Below are positions 12,901 to 15,405 of a stretch of 15,405 bases of DNA, piece after piece (position 1 is the first letter of the stretch; each line of letters begins with the position of its first letter). The notes under the pieces are model-generated. The model was not told the origin of the DNA and made no database searches. It saw only the letters and a list, made by a program, of their open reading frames with translations. This DNA comes from an uncultured Saprospiraceae bacterium. Lineage in GTDB: Bacteria > Bacteroidota > Bacteroidia > Chitinophagales > Saprospiraceae. Location of the stretch: contig CALFYH010000009.1 of assembly GCA_937952155.1 (NCBI GenBank), positions 1-15,405 of the forward strand, given 5' to 3'. Position numbers and translations under genes: made by a program.

Positions 12901-15405
12901 GGAGTTAATACGATAACTGGTGCTACAATTACAAATGAAGATGGTTGTTCAATCAGTTTGAATCAAAACGATGTCCTTTCACTAATTGGAACTGATCAGT
13001 TTACTGTCAACCCACTACCTACATTTACCTTTGAGATGAATAATGTTGTAGTGTCAAATAATGGAAGCGCAACGGTTTGCGAAGGCAGTACAGTTGATAT
13101 AGAGATCAGCAACGTGAATACAAGTGGTACTTATGATATGTACCTCAATAATGTATTAGTACAAAATGACTTGCCATTTGTCAACGGTAGTTACAGCTTT
13201 ACGGCGTCATTAAGCGATGCAGGTGATTATGACTTTGTGATTACTACTGTACCTGGTTGTACATCTACATTCAGTTACACACTTACTGTCAACCCACTAC
13301 CTACATTTACTTTTGAGATGAATAATGTTGTAGTGCCAAATAATGGAAGCGCAACGGTTTGCGAAGGTAGTTCAGTAGATATAGAGATCAGTAATGTAAA
13401 TACAAGTGGTACTTATGATATGTATCTCAATAGTGTATTAATACAAAATGACTTACCATTTGTCAACGGTAGTTACAACTTTACCGCAGCACTGAGTGAT
13501 GCGGGAGTCTATGACATAGTGATAACAACAACAGCAGGCTGTACTTCTACATTCAGCTACACACTCAAAGTCAACCCTCTACCAGGCATAACCTGCCCAC
13601 CGGATGTAACTGTTTTGTCTTGTGACTTTGTCGATCAGGCAGCAGCCGATGCTGCATTTTCAACATGGTTGAGTCAGGCAAGTGCATCCTACGGTATTCT
13701 AACCAATAACAATACTGGTGCACCAAACTTCTGTGGAGGAACAACGACAGTAACTTTTACATCCGCCTCTATTTTTGGATGCGGTACAATTACATGTGAT
13801 GCAACATATACTATTACTGCTCGTCCGTTAGTATCAATAACTACTGACTTGCAGTATGCTTATAACCGTTGTGAAGGTAGCTCGATTACTCTATCCATTC
13901 AACATACCGGAGGTTGTACTACCAATGAATATGTGTGGAAAAAGGATGGACTGCCGGTTGCAACAACGAATGTGCCAAGTTATACAATACCAACGATAGT
14001 TATAGGAGATGAAGGTGCATACACAGTTACTATCAATTCTGGTTGTGGTACACCTGTAGTTTCAAGTCCTGGTGATTTAAGAGTGTATGCTAAACCAATA
14101 TTTACAGTATGCCCAACTAATATTGTGCAGGGAACAGATCCAAGCATGTGTAATGCTGTAGTAAATTATACTACCAATGTATCTAGCCAGATATATACAT
14201 CCTCAGGAACAATGCCGCTGACTTATAGCGTGACGTATCAGATGAGCGGAGCCACCACCGGTTCAGGAAGTGGTAATGGTAGTGGTATCGTATTTAATAA
14301 GGGTGTAACAACAGTAGTCGTTACAGCTATCAACACATGTGGTCAGGCAACTTGTACATTTACGGTAACTATAGCTGATACAGAACTTCCAACAATTGCC
14401 TGTGCCGCAAATCAGACACAGACAGCCGATGCAGGAGCATGTACAGCAGCAGTAACGGTTGTATCACCGACAACAAGTGATAATTGTGGAATAGCTTCTG
14501 TAGTGAATGATTTCAATGGCACATCAGATGCGAGTGGAACATATCCAATCGGCACGACAACAGTGATATGGACAGTAACCGATAATGGAGGCAACACCGC
14601 TACCTGTACACAAACAATCACAGTAACGGATGATGAGCTTCCAACAATTAGTTGTGTCGGTAATCAGACAAAAGATACAGATCCTGCACAATGTGATTAT
14701 ACAGTAAGTGGAACAGAATTTGACCCAACATCAGTTGGTGATAATTGTACCGGCTATACAGTAAGTAATGATTATAATAATACAACAAGCCTAAACGGCG
14801 CTGTATTCCCTAAAGGAACTACAACAGTAACATGGACAGTAATGGATGCTAGTGGTAATACCGCAACATGTAGTTTTACGGTAGTAGTTAATGATATTGA
14901 AGATCCAGTTATTACATGTATTGGTGACCAAGTCAGACAAGTCAATAATGGAGGATGTACTTATTTAGCAAGCGGGACAGAATTTGATCCGATTGGCTTT
15001 GGAGACAATTGTCTTGGATCGACAATTACCAATGACTTTAATAATTCAGCATCATTAGCAGGTGCAATATTCCCAAGTGGTAATACAACAGTAACTTGGA
15101 CAGTGACTGATGCAAGTAATAATACGACTACCTGCAGTTTTGTAGTTGAAGTAGAAGCTAACTTGCAGTATCAGGTTGAGGTAAATAATAATGTGTTAAC
15201 AGATGGTGAATCAGTTGAATTCTGTGAAGGAGATCAAGTTACGATTGAACTTACAGGTGATGTGGGAGCGACTTATGTATTGGAACAAGGAATGATTGTC
15301 GTAGGAAGCGGCTCTTTAAATGGGCCTCCAAATACGTTTAATATAACATTGGGCCAAGCTGGGGTGTACACTCTTACTGTAACAAGCATAAACGGCTGTA
15401 CATAT
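763..15405 (+). CDS. Giant secreted multidomain protein (beta-helix, SprB, Ig and HYR modules), 3' end outside the window
   Basis: One uninterrupted frame of 4,881 codons with no stop up to the window edge. The ATG at 763 is chosen because the first in-frame stop upstream is TAA at 703-705 and a typical export signal follows. TTG at 757 is the only other nearby start, and the ATG at 880 would remove most of the signal. Domains in order: signal peptide (residues 1-49), nine beta-helix modules (about 51-3966) with four SprB-like repeats between some of them, then Ig-like and HYR-type domains (3967-4881). There is no lipobox cysteine. I saw no convincing catalytic site, so a structural or adhesive role outside the cell is more likely than polysaccharide cleavage. 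Proteins of this type in Bacteroidota usually end in a type IX secretion sorting domain, which would lie beyond the window. Existence and domain classes are well supported; the adhesin role is inferred. Confidence 0.95.
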   Translation, partial: MKKAHFYNTLSQFPIIFRFPFIASRISGLKTLSFLLLLVMSFWNGKLVGQTTWYVNDNSLTGDVYTSAVGNDANAGTAAAPFLTIAKAVTSAVDGDIIKVDAGSYNPNALVISKTLLFEGTNAGIHPAVGTHPSATVGTRNAESQFNRNGITFRLNADNIKFDGFEFIGTGGRIIDVLSTQSAKGFHLTNSIITDATSASGVGKIQFASAGNNDNLLFDYNLFNDGTNHTIYLGGNGSYNNVTLQYNLFKSKTNSFFWANSTALTGGIIDHNEFDGVAGTKNNNINIGQAGNLQISSNWFHGINYTAIQCGIVNGSITSNIFENYTGAPGSAQIQLWGGEWGTAVSSNVTIENNEFKYNNDAANPVTAIRLRGTGAIDGTTIHVHDNSFLDGGVHSGAYAVLHQGDQTKSVDATCNWYATISTPLVYDAPSLSGPVTFMPLLTTGTDNDSGLFGFQPVPNSCSCPGGTVTNTTTLKTFCTIQAAIDDAQTLAGHTITVSAGTYNEEITVNKRLTIIGAGSGSNPSTNTVIQGSTLNVPVVKIRTGGLSVSDRATIKDVYVTTNASNTISWIGGIEIDASNNNPLGHITLENVTVANCLGKTTGVHFKGVSATGVSTDIISDVKIINSLITNNQYGISARHTQVHGLEILGGSGRTVISENRRAGMLIYGVDNGSGFSNQFDDFVLNKVDFNHNNTSGDLDAGNGDIFFLGFNGDLDVDDVVITMGNTAVASPYYIGFGINGKYLGGTEPAGNMTFKNMQLNDYSGAQQHPRALMGIWTFSNLNAGVELDGVEFNGTGASQGALSLSGLYGTTPLVIKNSKFAGLSSYVVAPANQITDIRSVGSYVPVDATNNNTFTGTSDNYDIEDRIIHKIDNASYGLVTWVATNRYVTPNSYLPNITTTPDVQRGVGAASNGDIVHIEAGAYTGNVDATAKTVTLSPGASPACVTINGNVSLNGGDVMYIEADNTTACTGYDQFIVNGSVSLGGATLDLTLGYTPALGDSYTIINNDGADAVVGQFAQGAAITVLGYTFSINYAGGDGNDVVLTRCSGGVQNTNTGETFCTIQSAIDDAQTLGGHTITVSAGTYNEDVNVTKSVTISGADASTTIVSGPKGGGNATFRVSASGVIIENFTITRDGNNTTDWNDPTLNSAGVAIQSQGNTATIRYNIITGNRTGIDVNNANGNTITENQIDFNRTGLLFRNQTDNTTMTNNFIRDNWTVGVLFIDASGGSNSPLQQALNSNFNDNNISGNWYGDIVDRQNGGSLPPPGSNMKNFECNWYGVTSPVVSTVNSAEPGYAGQIPVAYGGTATNPGSAPNILGPASANFDYISWLVNGTDNAPAVGFQPVPGSCSGTPVDITSATPDDIICGETTGSINVSWTGGTSPYNIAWTGGSATGVTSPYIITGLAAGTYGITVTDANGSTDTDNATINYYPITNLTQNTTFADIQPAVNAANDGDVIEICAGTYALNAPVTITKKITLQGQGTLSSIVELSSSWFNVNGVDAFFCNSSDVTIQNIHFKVVGKGQGNLVSIYHSNTHILNNKFSGEYVFGDPEVTRATVWSANPMTGIVMDGNIIESLRQPGYLSNGSGTISNNTVNNTRGWVIEGVGTLSYTGNIFGTNTSHITILNTASNISGLTISNNDLSGTVTDWAIDNRTTGIASAECNWYGTTSSSGVASKITGNVDYTPWLTNGTDNAPAVGFQPVPGACTGTPVVISSTTPSAASCVNNDGQIAVVLAGGTASYTIAWSGPATGSATSGNVNYTISGLAAGAYNITVTDANGSTATTATVTVGYHPVTNLTTLATYATIQGAVTVATAGDVIEICNGTYNERVTIDKSLTLQGQSEAGVILDGTGLSGTGSGIKINSNVTSVTIQKMTIQNYTGSTPNGSAGIYANGSNDGFTADHLTVKNNVSASGIYANGPVDGFEVTNSTVSGHGPGARGIVIWNGFKQNITISNNAVSNNNCCGIELQDGSASGVTISDNILLGNGDNGISVVGLTSGAGANVISGNFLQDNGRFGIEIKNPMGTGLDNGDGSIVVENNTVELTALYVLGSPELRDRAGIAVFRRSPIFSDGNPNMPQGVIVRNNTVEGYKQPSNSEGFGIVAEGQGHIITNNTLNRNDVGLQFQMGHTPYTGSGGIPDAGDQSNIADQYFGRGNAPQSCGLVDGGQTNGSGLLANGTDFRIVGFGANFVQLNGRKVENTNTGMAYCSIQQAIDDNPTLNGHTIEVSAGTYVENVVVGKSVSILGPNATIDPCTGTRGAEAIVVPSTSAISSGEIFHVAASNVTIAGLTIDGDNTLISSGFSSTNGADIDAAEGITVYENNISNLTVQNNFIQNLSYFGVSLFGANYSAPETHGHVVSNNLIRNMGTYDALSGIANWGGGILLYNSQYSHVYENCIENARIGIQTGNFQKVNSGSTDFQLIENNTIEARALGIFYNLHNYSPFTIKDNTITALFNSDELPASTKSWKGLLIASLGNNMGLSNIVNNSVDGIGLTNAWTRGSEGINVWNVTNTARPIITEGTLTNVDKGIFVNNFEGYNSDGSYGSYADISKVTVSNADEGIVVYDSPNSTSHSSVNAMAINNYISADTGIRLGETASGTVNGTFNENHITGFTTYAINSTVSNTVDATCNWYGTTSSNAIAAAITGTVNYILWLTSGTDDQPSTSGFQPLPTACSGTPVEITSTTPSPETCTHDNGSITIVYSGGTADYTIAWSGPESGSAVTSANSYTIPTLVAGNYVITITDVNGSSVTTTVAVEYHPVTNQTTSSTYATIQAAIDAATAGDEIDVCAGTYVEHIKIDKAISLLGPNATIGACSGTRVPEAIIYPPVSDIAYNTDDGALIDVQASNVTISGFLLNGDNPDITTGFTSTNGADIDAASGIVRYSTGDNLVVTNNIIQNLSYFGVTLYDYPAGVPSAGNIIANNKIQDLGTYDAGSGIDYWGGGVLLYNNQYTYVHDNCMTNVRTGIQTGNYSKANPGTSNDQLITNNIMAVRRRGIFHNLAYSNASAYTLSNNTITGLMDSHETVWDGILLSSLSVPSTTSNNNINGAGITSPSEGIEVWNVKNNAPTAISGGNISGVSTGIFVNNYEGYSSNGADGAHAAVNGVTINATNIGVYLHDHPSSTHGQVSGSFTGCAITANEGIRTVESSSGATNGSFTGNTINADSLGINLTGMLLSSSNGLTIDDNTITLSDQIENTQPTVGIQLANLAGTAAATITNNDISGALYGYAGYNINTTPVSVIDGGTVSGIMQGISIINTDGVITKGSSINVKDVIMNGFTGTSSNPAINFHAGVYTFTTAGTTVAEGITMNIDGVTIDGTGKPSQASGGIYLADFSGGSTNVQTITVYNSTIQNNANRGFDARGKVNLALTANTISNNGHDAWGAGGNYGFSIIAQKEATVTAYNNFISLPASSTTEVYGLFTGNGTTNSITAHDNSILLNGNANSGSRLASSSAGTGSIDATCNWWGTVVVNDLASMISGNVTYTPWLINGTDDQLGTPGFQPVSGACSGIPIAVTVDGVIDALCTTGVNGTISITVTGGISPYTYLWSDGQTTEDAVNLAAGVYTVTVTDSFGNTGTASATVGASPVVNTTTMTGYSTIQGAINATNTVNGNTIVVCAGTYNENVVVNKELTINGAKAGVDPRPSTSSTRVIDDASESIVVAPKNKNIFKIESNNVTINGFEAKHSGGSGTADAFKASNSQTNIQILNNIVYQSTDEGIQLEGGTDYLVQYNYVKNPVGDGITFSSYSGTTPTNQPGTNLKIKDNDIEGSTSAYGSVYLYGVRNVTVSGNMITTRSSGIIVGSDGLPVSNALIHNNTINTEMHSAYSAYAMGIGIDGNGDNIQIHNNYIDDIGDGDLVHSNAYPDNFGLIYVGPSANANPTNVTVNNNYLYRFVDHNYLFVKGSVINPIDANCNYWSSIHVPTIKSRINGNAEFCTFIDSGLDSDPVAKGFQPAGSCVNEFIITTASLSGGPSFAYCYDDVPVLSIDFNEFDGHDWVGNVTVELHIVGADANSYNPTFTTTVADWLNGVPCYMSVPGFIGVNTITGATITNEDGCSISLNQNDVLSLIGTDQFTVNPLPTFTFEMNNVVVSNNGSATVCEGSTVDIEISNVNTSGTYDMYLNNVLVQNDLPFVNGSYSFTASLSDAGDYDFVITTVPGCTSTFSYTLTVNPLPTFTFEMNNVVVPNNGSATVCEGSSVDIEISNVNTSGTYDMYLNSVLIQNDLPFVNGSYNFTAALSDAGVYDIVITTTAGCTSTFSYTLKVNPLPGITCPPDVTVLSCDFVDQAAADAAFSTWLSQASASYGILTNNNTGAPNFCGGTTTVTFTSASIFGCGTITCDATYTITARPLVSITTDLQYAYNRCEGSSITLSIQHTGGCTTNEYVWKKDGLPVATTNVPSYTIPTIVIGDEGAYTVTINSGCGTPVVSSPGDLRVYAKPIFTVCPTNIVQGTDPSMCNAVVNYTTNVSSQIYTSSGTMPLTYSVTYQMSGATTGSGSGNGSGIVFNKGVTTVVVTAINTCGQATCTFTVTIADTELPTIACAANQTQTADAGACTAAVTVVSPTTSDNCGIASVVNDFNGTSDASGTYPIGTTTVIWTVTDNGGNTATCTQTITVTDDELPTISCVGNQTKDTDPAQCDYTVSGTEFDPTSVGDNCTGYTVSNDYNNTTSLNGAVFPKGTTTVTWTVMDASGNTATCSFTVVVNDIEDPVITCIGDQVRQVNNGGCTYLASGTEFDPIGFGDNCLGSTITNDFNNSASLAGAIFPSGNTTVTWTVTDASNNTTTCSFVVEVEANLQYQVEVNNNVLTDGESVEFCEGDQVTIELTGDVGATYVLEQGMIVVGSGSLNGPPNTFNITLGQAGVYTLTVTSINGCTY
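913..2190 (+). other. Beta-helix module 0
   Basis: Residues 51-476. It opens with the dense pattern GNDANAGTAAAPFLTIAKAV and GDIIKVDAGSYN, a common entry into pectate-lyase-like helices (DUF1565-like). Irregular 20-25-residue rungs follow, with asparagine-rich turns such as SSNWF and IENNEF. It ends with the conserved closing motif (CNWY at residue 415, GFQPVP, cysteines at 462 and 464). Unlike the other full modules it has no cysteine in the opening motif. Base composition is markedly AT-rich (34 G+C in 120 bases at 1501-1620). Confidence 0.85.
2005..2154 (+). repeat. Closing motif copy 1 (CNWY...GFQPVP...C)
   Basis: CNWYAT, then GTDNDS, GFQPVP and SCSC. The first and second key cysteines (residues 415 and 462) are 47 apart. 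Confidence 0.8.
2191..2279 (+). repeat. DNA repeat, copy A (start of module 1)
   Basis: This 89-base segment matches 3940-4028 at 80 of 89 positions by direct comparison, and most differences are at third codon positions. The encoded peptides are almost the same (FCTIQxAIDDAQT... and SAGTYNE). It indicates relatively recent duplication or gene conversion between module starts. Confidence 0.9.
2191..3450 (+). other. Beta-helix module 1
   Basis: Residues 477-896. It opens with TFCTIQAAIDDAQ, then GHTITVSAGTYNEE and VNKRLTIIG, followed by rungs such as ITLENVTVAN and VKIINSLITNNQYGI. It contains an acidic stretch around residues 697-725 (GDLDAGNGD, GDLDVDD) that might bind calcium, though I cannot assign a standard motif. 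There is no CNWYG closing motif; it runs into short module 2. Its first 89 bases are nearly repeated at the start of module 3. Confidence 0.8.
3451..3906 (+). other. Short beta-helix module 2 with autotransporter-associated segment
   Basis: Residues 897-1048. A weak opening motif (NGDIVHIEAGAYTGN) is followed by VTLSPG and VTINGNVSLNGGDV. The second part (about residues 967-1047) has the pattern VNGSVSLGGATLDL, GDSYTIINNDGADAVVGQF, FSINYAGGDGNDVVLT. That pattern is familiar from the end of passenger-associated beta-strand repeats in large autotransporter-like proteins. No outer-membrane barrel follows, so it is used here as an internal structural piece. Helix assignment of the first part is weaker than for the other modules. 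Confidence 0.7.
3940..4028 (+). repeat. DNA repeat, copy B (start of module 3)
   Basis: Partner of 2191-2279, with 80 of 89 bases identical and the same reading frame, 1,749 bases downstream. Confidence 0.9.
4591..4815 (+). repeat. Closing motif copy 2, with insertion
   Basis: CNWYGVTSP, a roughly 30-residue insertion, then SWLVNGTDNAP, GFQPVPGSC. The cysteines are at residues 1277 and 1351. Confidence 0.8.
4762..4796 (+). repeat. Exact 35-base direct repeat, copy A
   Basis: Identical over 35 bases to 5839-5873. It encodes NGTDNAPAVGF within the closing motifs of modules 3 and 4. Confidence 0.95.
4828..5055 (+). other. SprB-like repeat 1
   Basis: Residues 1356-1431. It shows the SprB-repeat pattern: TxxxCxxxxGSINVSWTGGTSPYNIAWTGG, then a loop, LAAGTYGITVTDANGS. 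SprB repeats are known from the giant cell-surface adhesin SprB of gliding Flavobacterium and many other Bacteroidota surface proteins. The second cysteine of the usual 'DxNGCT' ending is a serine here. Base composition is high for this gene (62 G+C in 120 bases at 4801-4860 plus 4921-4980). Confidence 0.85.
5758..5892 (+). repeat. Closing motif copy 3
   Basis: CNWYGTTSSSGVA, ITGNVDYTPWL, NGTDNAP, GFQPVPGAC. Cysteines at residues 1666 and 1710, 44 apart. Confidence 0.85.
5839..5873 (+). repeat. Exact 35-base direct repeat, copy B
   Basis: Identical to 4762-4796. The downstream bases also remain similar through the following cysteine and TPV codons. Confidence 0.95.
5905..6144 (+). other. SprB-like repeat 2
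   Basis: Residues 1715-1794. The pattern is TTPSAASCVNNDGQIAV, GGTASYTIAWSGP, ISGLAAGAYNITVTDANGST. It has one cysteine (1727); the usual closing cysteine is replaced by serine. Similar to repeats 1 and 3. Confidence 0.85.
6145..7359 (+). other. Beta-helix module 5
   Basis: Residues 1795-2199. It opens with YHPVTNLTTLATYATIQGAV, then GDVIEICNGTYNE and IDKSLTLQGQS. The rungs are regular: VTIQKMTIQNY, ITISNNAVSNNN, VTISDNILLGNGDNGI, IVVENNTVEL, VIVRNNTVEG, HIITNNTLNRNDVG. There is no CNWYG/GFQPV closing motif. The end reads GTDFRIVGFGANFVQ and passes straight into module 6 without a SprB repeat. Confidence 0.85.
7360..8811 (+). other. Beta-helix module 6
   Basis: Residues 2200-2683. The opening uses the NTNTG linker, YCSIQQAIDD, GHTIEVSAGTYVEN and SILGPNATI. 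Several stretches recur in module 7: TNGADIDAA, NLSYFGV, GTYDA, WGGG-LLYN-QY, RIGIQTGN and GIFVNNFEGY. It closes with CNWYG at residue 2634 and GFQPLPTAC (2679), followed by SprB-like repeat 3. Confidence 0.85.
8662..8799 (+). repeat. Closing motif copy 4
   Basis: CNWYGTTSSNAIA, ITGTVNYILWL, SGTDDQP, GFQPLPTAC. Cysteines at 2634 and 2679, 45 apart. Confidence 0.85.
8812..9048 (+). other. SprB-like repeat 3
   Basis: Residues 2684-2762. The pattern is TTPSPETCTHDNGSITIVYSGG, DYTIAWSGP, LVAGNYVITITDVNGSS. Single cysteine at 2696; the usual second cysteine is a serine. Confidence 0.85.
9049..11313 (+). other. Beta-helix module 7, the longest
   Basis: Residues 2763-3517. It opens with YHPVTNQTTSSTYATIQAAIDAA, GDEIDVCAGTYVEH and SLLGPNATI. 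The first part (to about 10270) is clearly homologous to module 6. About 850 bases of extra helix then follow (10275-11150), with rungs such as ATITNNDISG, ITVYNSTIQNNAN and LTANTISNNGHD, before closing motif CNWWG at 3469 and GFQPVSGAC at 3514. The extra part probably came from insertion into, or fusion with, another module. Confidence 0.85.
11167..11304 (+). repeat. Closing motif copy 5 (CNWWG variant)
   Basis: CNWWGTVV, ISGNVTYTPWL, NGTDDQ, GFQPVSGAC. Cysteines at residues 3469 and 3514, 45 apart. Trp replaces the usual Tyr. Confidence 0.85.
11314..11532 (+). other. SprB-like repeat 4
   Basis: Residues 3518-3590. It is closest to a canonical SprB repeat in the middle: CTTGVNGTISITVTGG, SPYTYLWSDGQTTED, LAAGVYTVTVTDSFGNTGT. 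The terminal cysteine is replaced by asparagine. Confidence 0.85.
11533..12660 (+). other. Beta-helix module 8, last of the series
   Basis: Residues 3591-3966. It opens with GYSTIQGAINA, NTIVVCAGTYNENV and KELTINGAKAG. Rungs include VTINGFEAKHS, IQILNNIVYQS, LKIKDNDIEG, VTVSGNMITT, ALIHNNTIN, IQIHNNYIDD and VTVNNNYLYR. It closes with the most diverged motif (CNYW at 3921, GFQPAGSC at 3964) and is not followed by a SprB repeat. It is AT-rich again: 34 G+C in 120 bases at 12301-12360 plus 12421-12480. Confidence 0.85.
12523..12654 (+). repeat. Closing motif copy 6, diverged
   Basis: CNYWSS, INGNAEFCTFI, SGLDSDP, GFQPAGSC. Cysteines at 3921 and 3964, 43 apart. The GTD element has become GLD. 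Confidence 0.7.
12661..13002 (+). other. Unassigned beta-rich segment
   Basis: Residues 3967-4080. It links the helix region to the Ig/HYR tail. It contains AYCYDDVPVLSI, VTVELHIVGADANSYNPTF, WLNGVPCY and a TITGATITNEDGCSI stretch. The alternation of hydrophobic and polar residues with paired cysteines suggests an Ig-like or PKD-like fold, but I do not recognise a family. Confidence 0.5.
13003..13284 (+). repeat. 94-residue Ig-like tandem repeat, copy 1
   Basis: Residues 4081-4174. It starts TVNPLPTFTFEMNNVVV, has CEGSTVDIEIS and GTYDMYLNNVL, and ends with SDAGDYDFVITTVPGC. 84 of 94 residues match copy 2. The C..G...Y/F.V.T..GC layout is that of Bacteroidota Ig-like surface domains, probably with a disulfide between the CEG and PGC cysteines. 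Confidence 0.85.
13285..13566 (+). repeat. 94-residue Ig-like tandem repeat, copy 2
   Basis: Residues 4175-4268, exactly 282 bases after copy 1 and in the same phase. Ten substitutions in 94 residues. Long runs of bases are identical (for example about 31 around the NNGSATVCEG codons), so the duplication is recent or kept uniform by conversion. Confidence 0.85.
13567..13830 (+). other. Cysteine-rich HYR-related domain
   Basis: Residues 4269-4356. The pattern ITCPPDVTVLSC, AAADAAFSTWLSQ, NFCGGTTTVTFT, GCGTITCDATYTIT is a recurrent extracellular domain of Bacteroidota. There an HYR-like start (TCPxDVTV) is combined with an 'AAFxxWL' helix and a CGG-TTTVT strand pair. Its binding partner is unknown. 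Confidence 0.7.
13831..14097 (+). other. Ig-like domain
   Basis: Residues 4357-4445. It contains NRCEGSSITLSI, EYVWKKDGLPVATT, YTIPTIVIGDEGAYTVTI and SGCGT. The order cysteine, W-K-K-D-G, then D-E-G-x-Y resembles I-set or Ig_3-type domains used as spacers in secreted proteins. Confidence 0.75.
14098..14391 (+). other. HYR-type domain 1
   Basis: Residues 4446-4543. It contains FTVCPTNIVQGTDPSMCNAVVNYTT, FNKGVTTVVVTAINTCGQ and TCTFTVTIADTELP. This is the HYR layout (C..N....TDP..C.A.V.Y, then G.TTV...A....G..A.C.FTV.I.D.E.P). It carries a Gly/Ser-rich insert (GSGSGNGSG) in the middle. Confidence 0.85.
14392..14643 (+). other. HYR-type domain 2
   Basis: Residues 4544-4627. It contains TIACAANQTQTADAGACTAAV, SDNCG, YPIGTTTVIWTVTDNGGNTATC and ITVTDDELP, and is a typical complete HYR repeat. 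HYR domains are related to Ig folds and are linked to cell adhesion in eukaryotes and bacteria. Confidence 0.9.
14644..14907 (+). other. HYR-type domain 3
   Basis: Residues 4628-4715. It contains TISCVGNQTKDTDPAQCDYTV, GTEFDPTSVGDNC, FPKGTTTVTWTVMDASGNTATC and VVNDIEDP. It is paired with domain 4 by the shared SGTEFDP segment. Confidence 0.9.
14908..15159 (+). other. HYR-type domain 4
   Basis: Residues 4716-4799. It contains VITCIGDQVRQVNNGGCTY, SGTEFDPIGFGDNC, FPSGNTTVTWTVTDASNNTTTC. Closely similar to domain 3; probably a tandem duplicate. Confidence 0.9.
15160..15405 (+). other. Further Ig-like domain, cut by the window edge
   Basis: Residues 4800-4881, the last visible. FCEGDQVTIELTGDVGATYVL and GQAGVYTLTVTSINGC follow the layout of the 94-residue repeats at 13003-13566 (CEG...V-I-E-I...G-x-Y...AG-Y...GC), but with low identity. 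More such domains may follow outside the window. Confidence 0.7.

Noticed and set aside
2191..13566. CRISPR array or other short regularly spaced repeats
   Set aside because: The repeats encode protein domains in frame, are 35-282 bases long and are irregularly spaced.
3990..14621. Numerous minus-strand ORFs of 60-116 codons
   Set aside because: All lie inside the continuous plus-strand coding frame. Their products are low-complexity mirror images of Thr/Val/Asn/Gly-rich repeats, without signals, motifs or starts of their own.
763..15405. Frameshift, pseudogene or several separate genes
   Set aside because: The frame stays open over every line and the domain patterns continue across all module borders in the same phase.

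Overview
The window is dominated by one very large gene. From position 763 to the right edge (15405) a single plus-strand frame stays open for 4,881 codons. I translated it line by line and found no stop, and the edge cuts it before its 3' end. The product starts with a hydrophobic export signal, has no lipobox, and is otherwise built from extracellular domains: right-handed beta-helix (pectate-lyase-like) modules, SprB-type repeats, Ig-like domains and HYR-type domains. This combination points to a Bacteroidota bacterium, and the SprB/HYR mix fits a Saprospiraceae/Chitinophagia- or Flavobacteriia-like lineage. AT-rich intergenic DNA and the lack of a Shine-Dalgarno sequence at the start fit this. 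The lineage is inferred from domain content, not proven.

Layout: 1-762 is AT-rich and mostly non-coding. It holds a nested inverted repeat (8-67), a small inverted repeat (238-264) and one doubtful 60-codon ORF (450-632). In the giant gene, 763-909 is the signal peptide. 913-12660 holds nine beta-helix modules, numbered 0-8 here. SprB-like repeats separate modules 3/4, 4/5, 6/7 and 7/8. Module 2 is a short one ending in a segment like those found next to autotransporter-type passenger strands. 12661-15405 is a chain of small domains: an unassigned segment, two nearly identical 94-residue Ig-like repeats, a cysteine-rich HYR-related domain, another Ig-like domain, four HYR-type domains, and the start of a further Ig-like domain cut by the window edge.

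The modules follow a grammar. Each helix begins with a version of 'TIQxAIDxAxxGDxIxVxAGTYxE'. Six of nine end with 'CNWYG ... GTD ... GFQPVP ... C'. A cysteine near the start of the helix takes one of two positions depending on whether a SprB repeat precedes it. DNA-level repeats and uneven base composition suggest the gene grew by module duplication and exchange. The likely role, inferred from architecture only, is a giant secreted or surface-attached adhesin or matrix protein exported by Sec and then the type IX secretion system; the C-terminal sorting domain that would confirm this lies outside the window. No partner genes, RNA genes, mobile elements or CRISPR arrays are visible.
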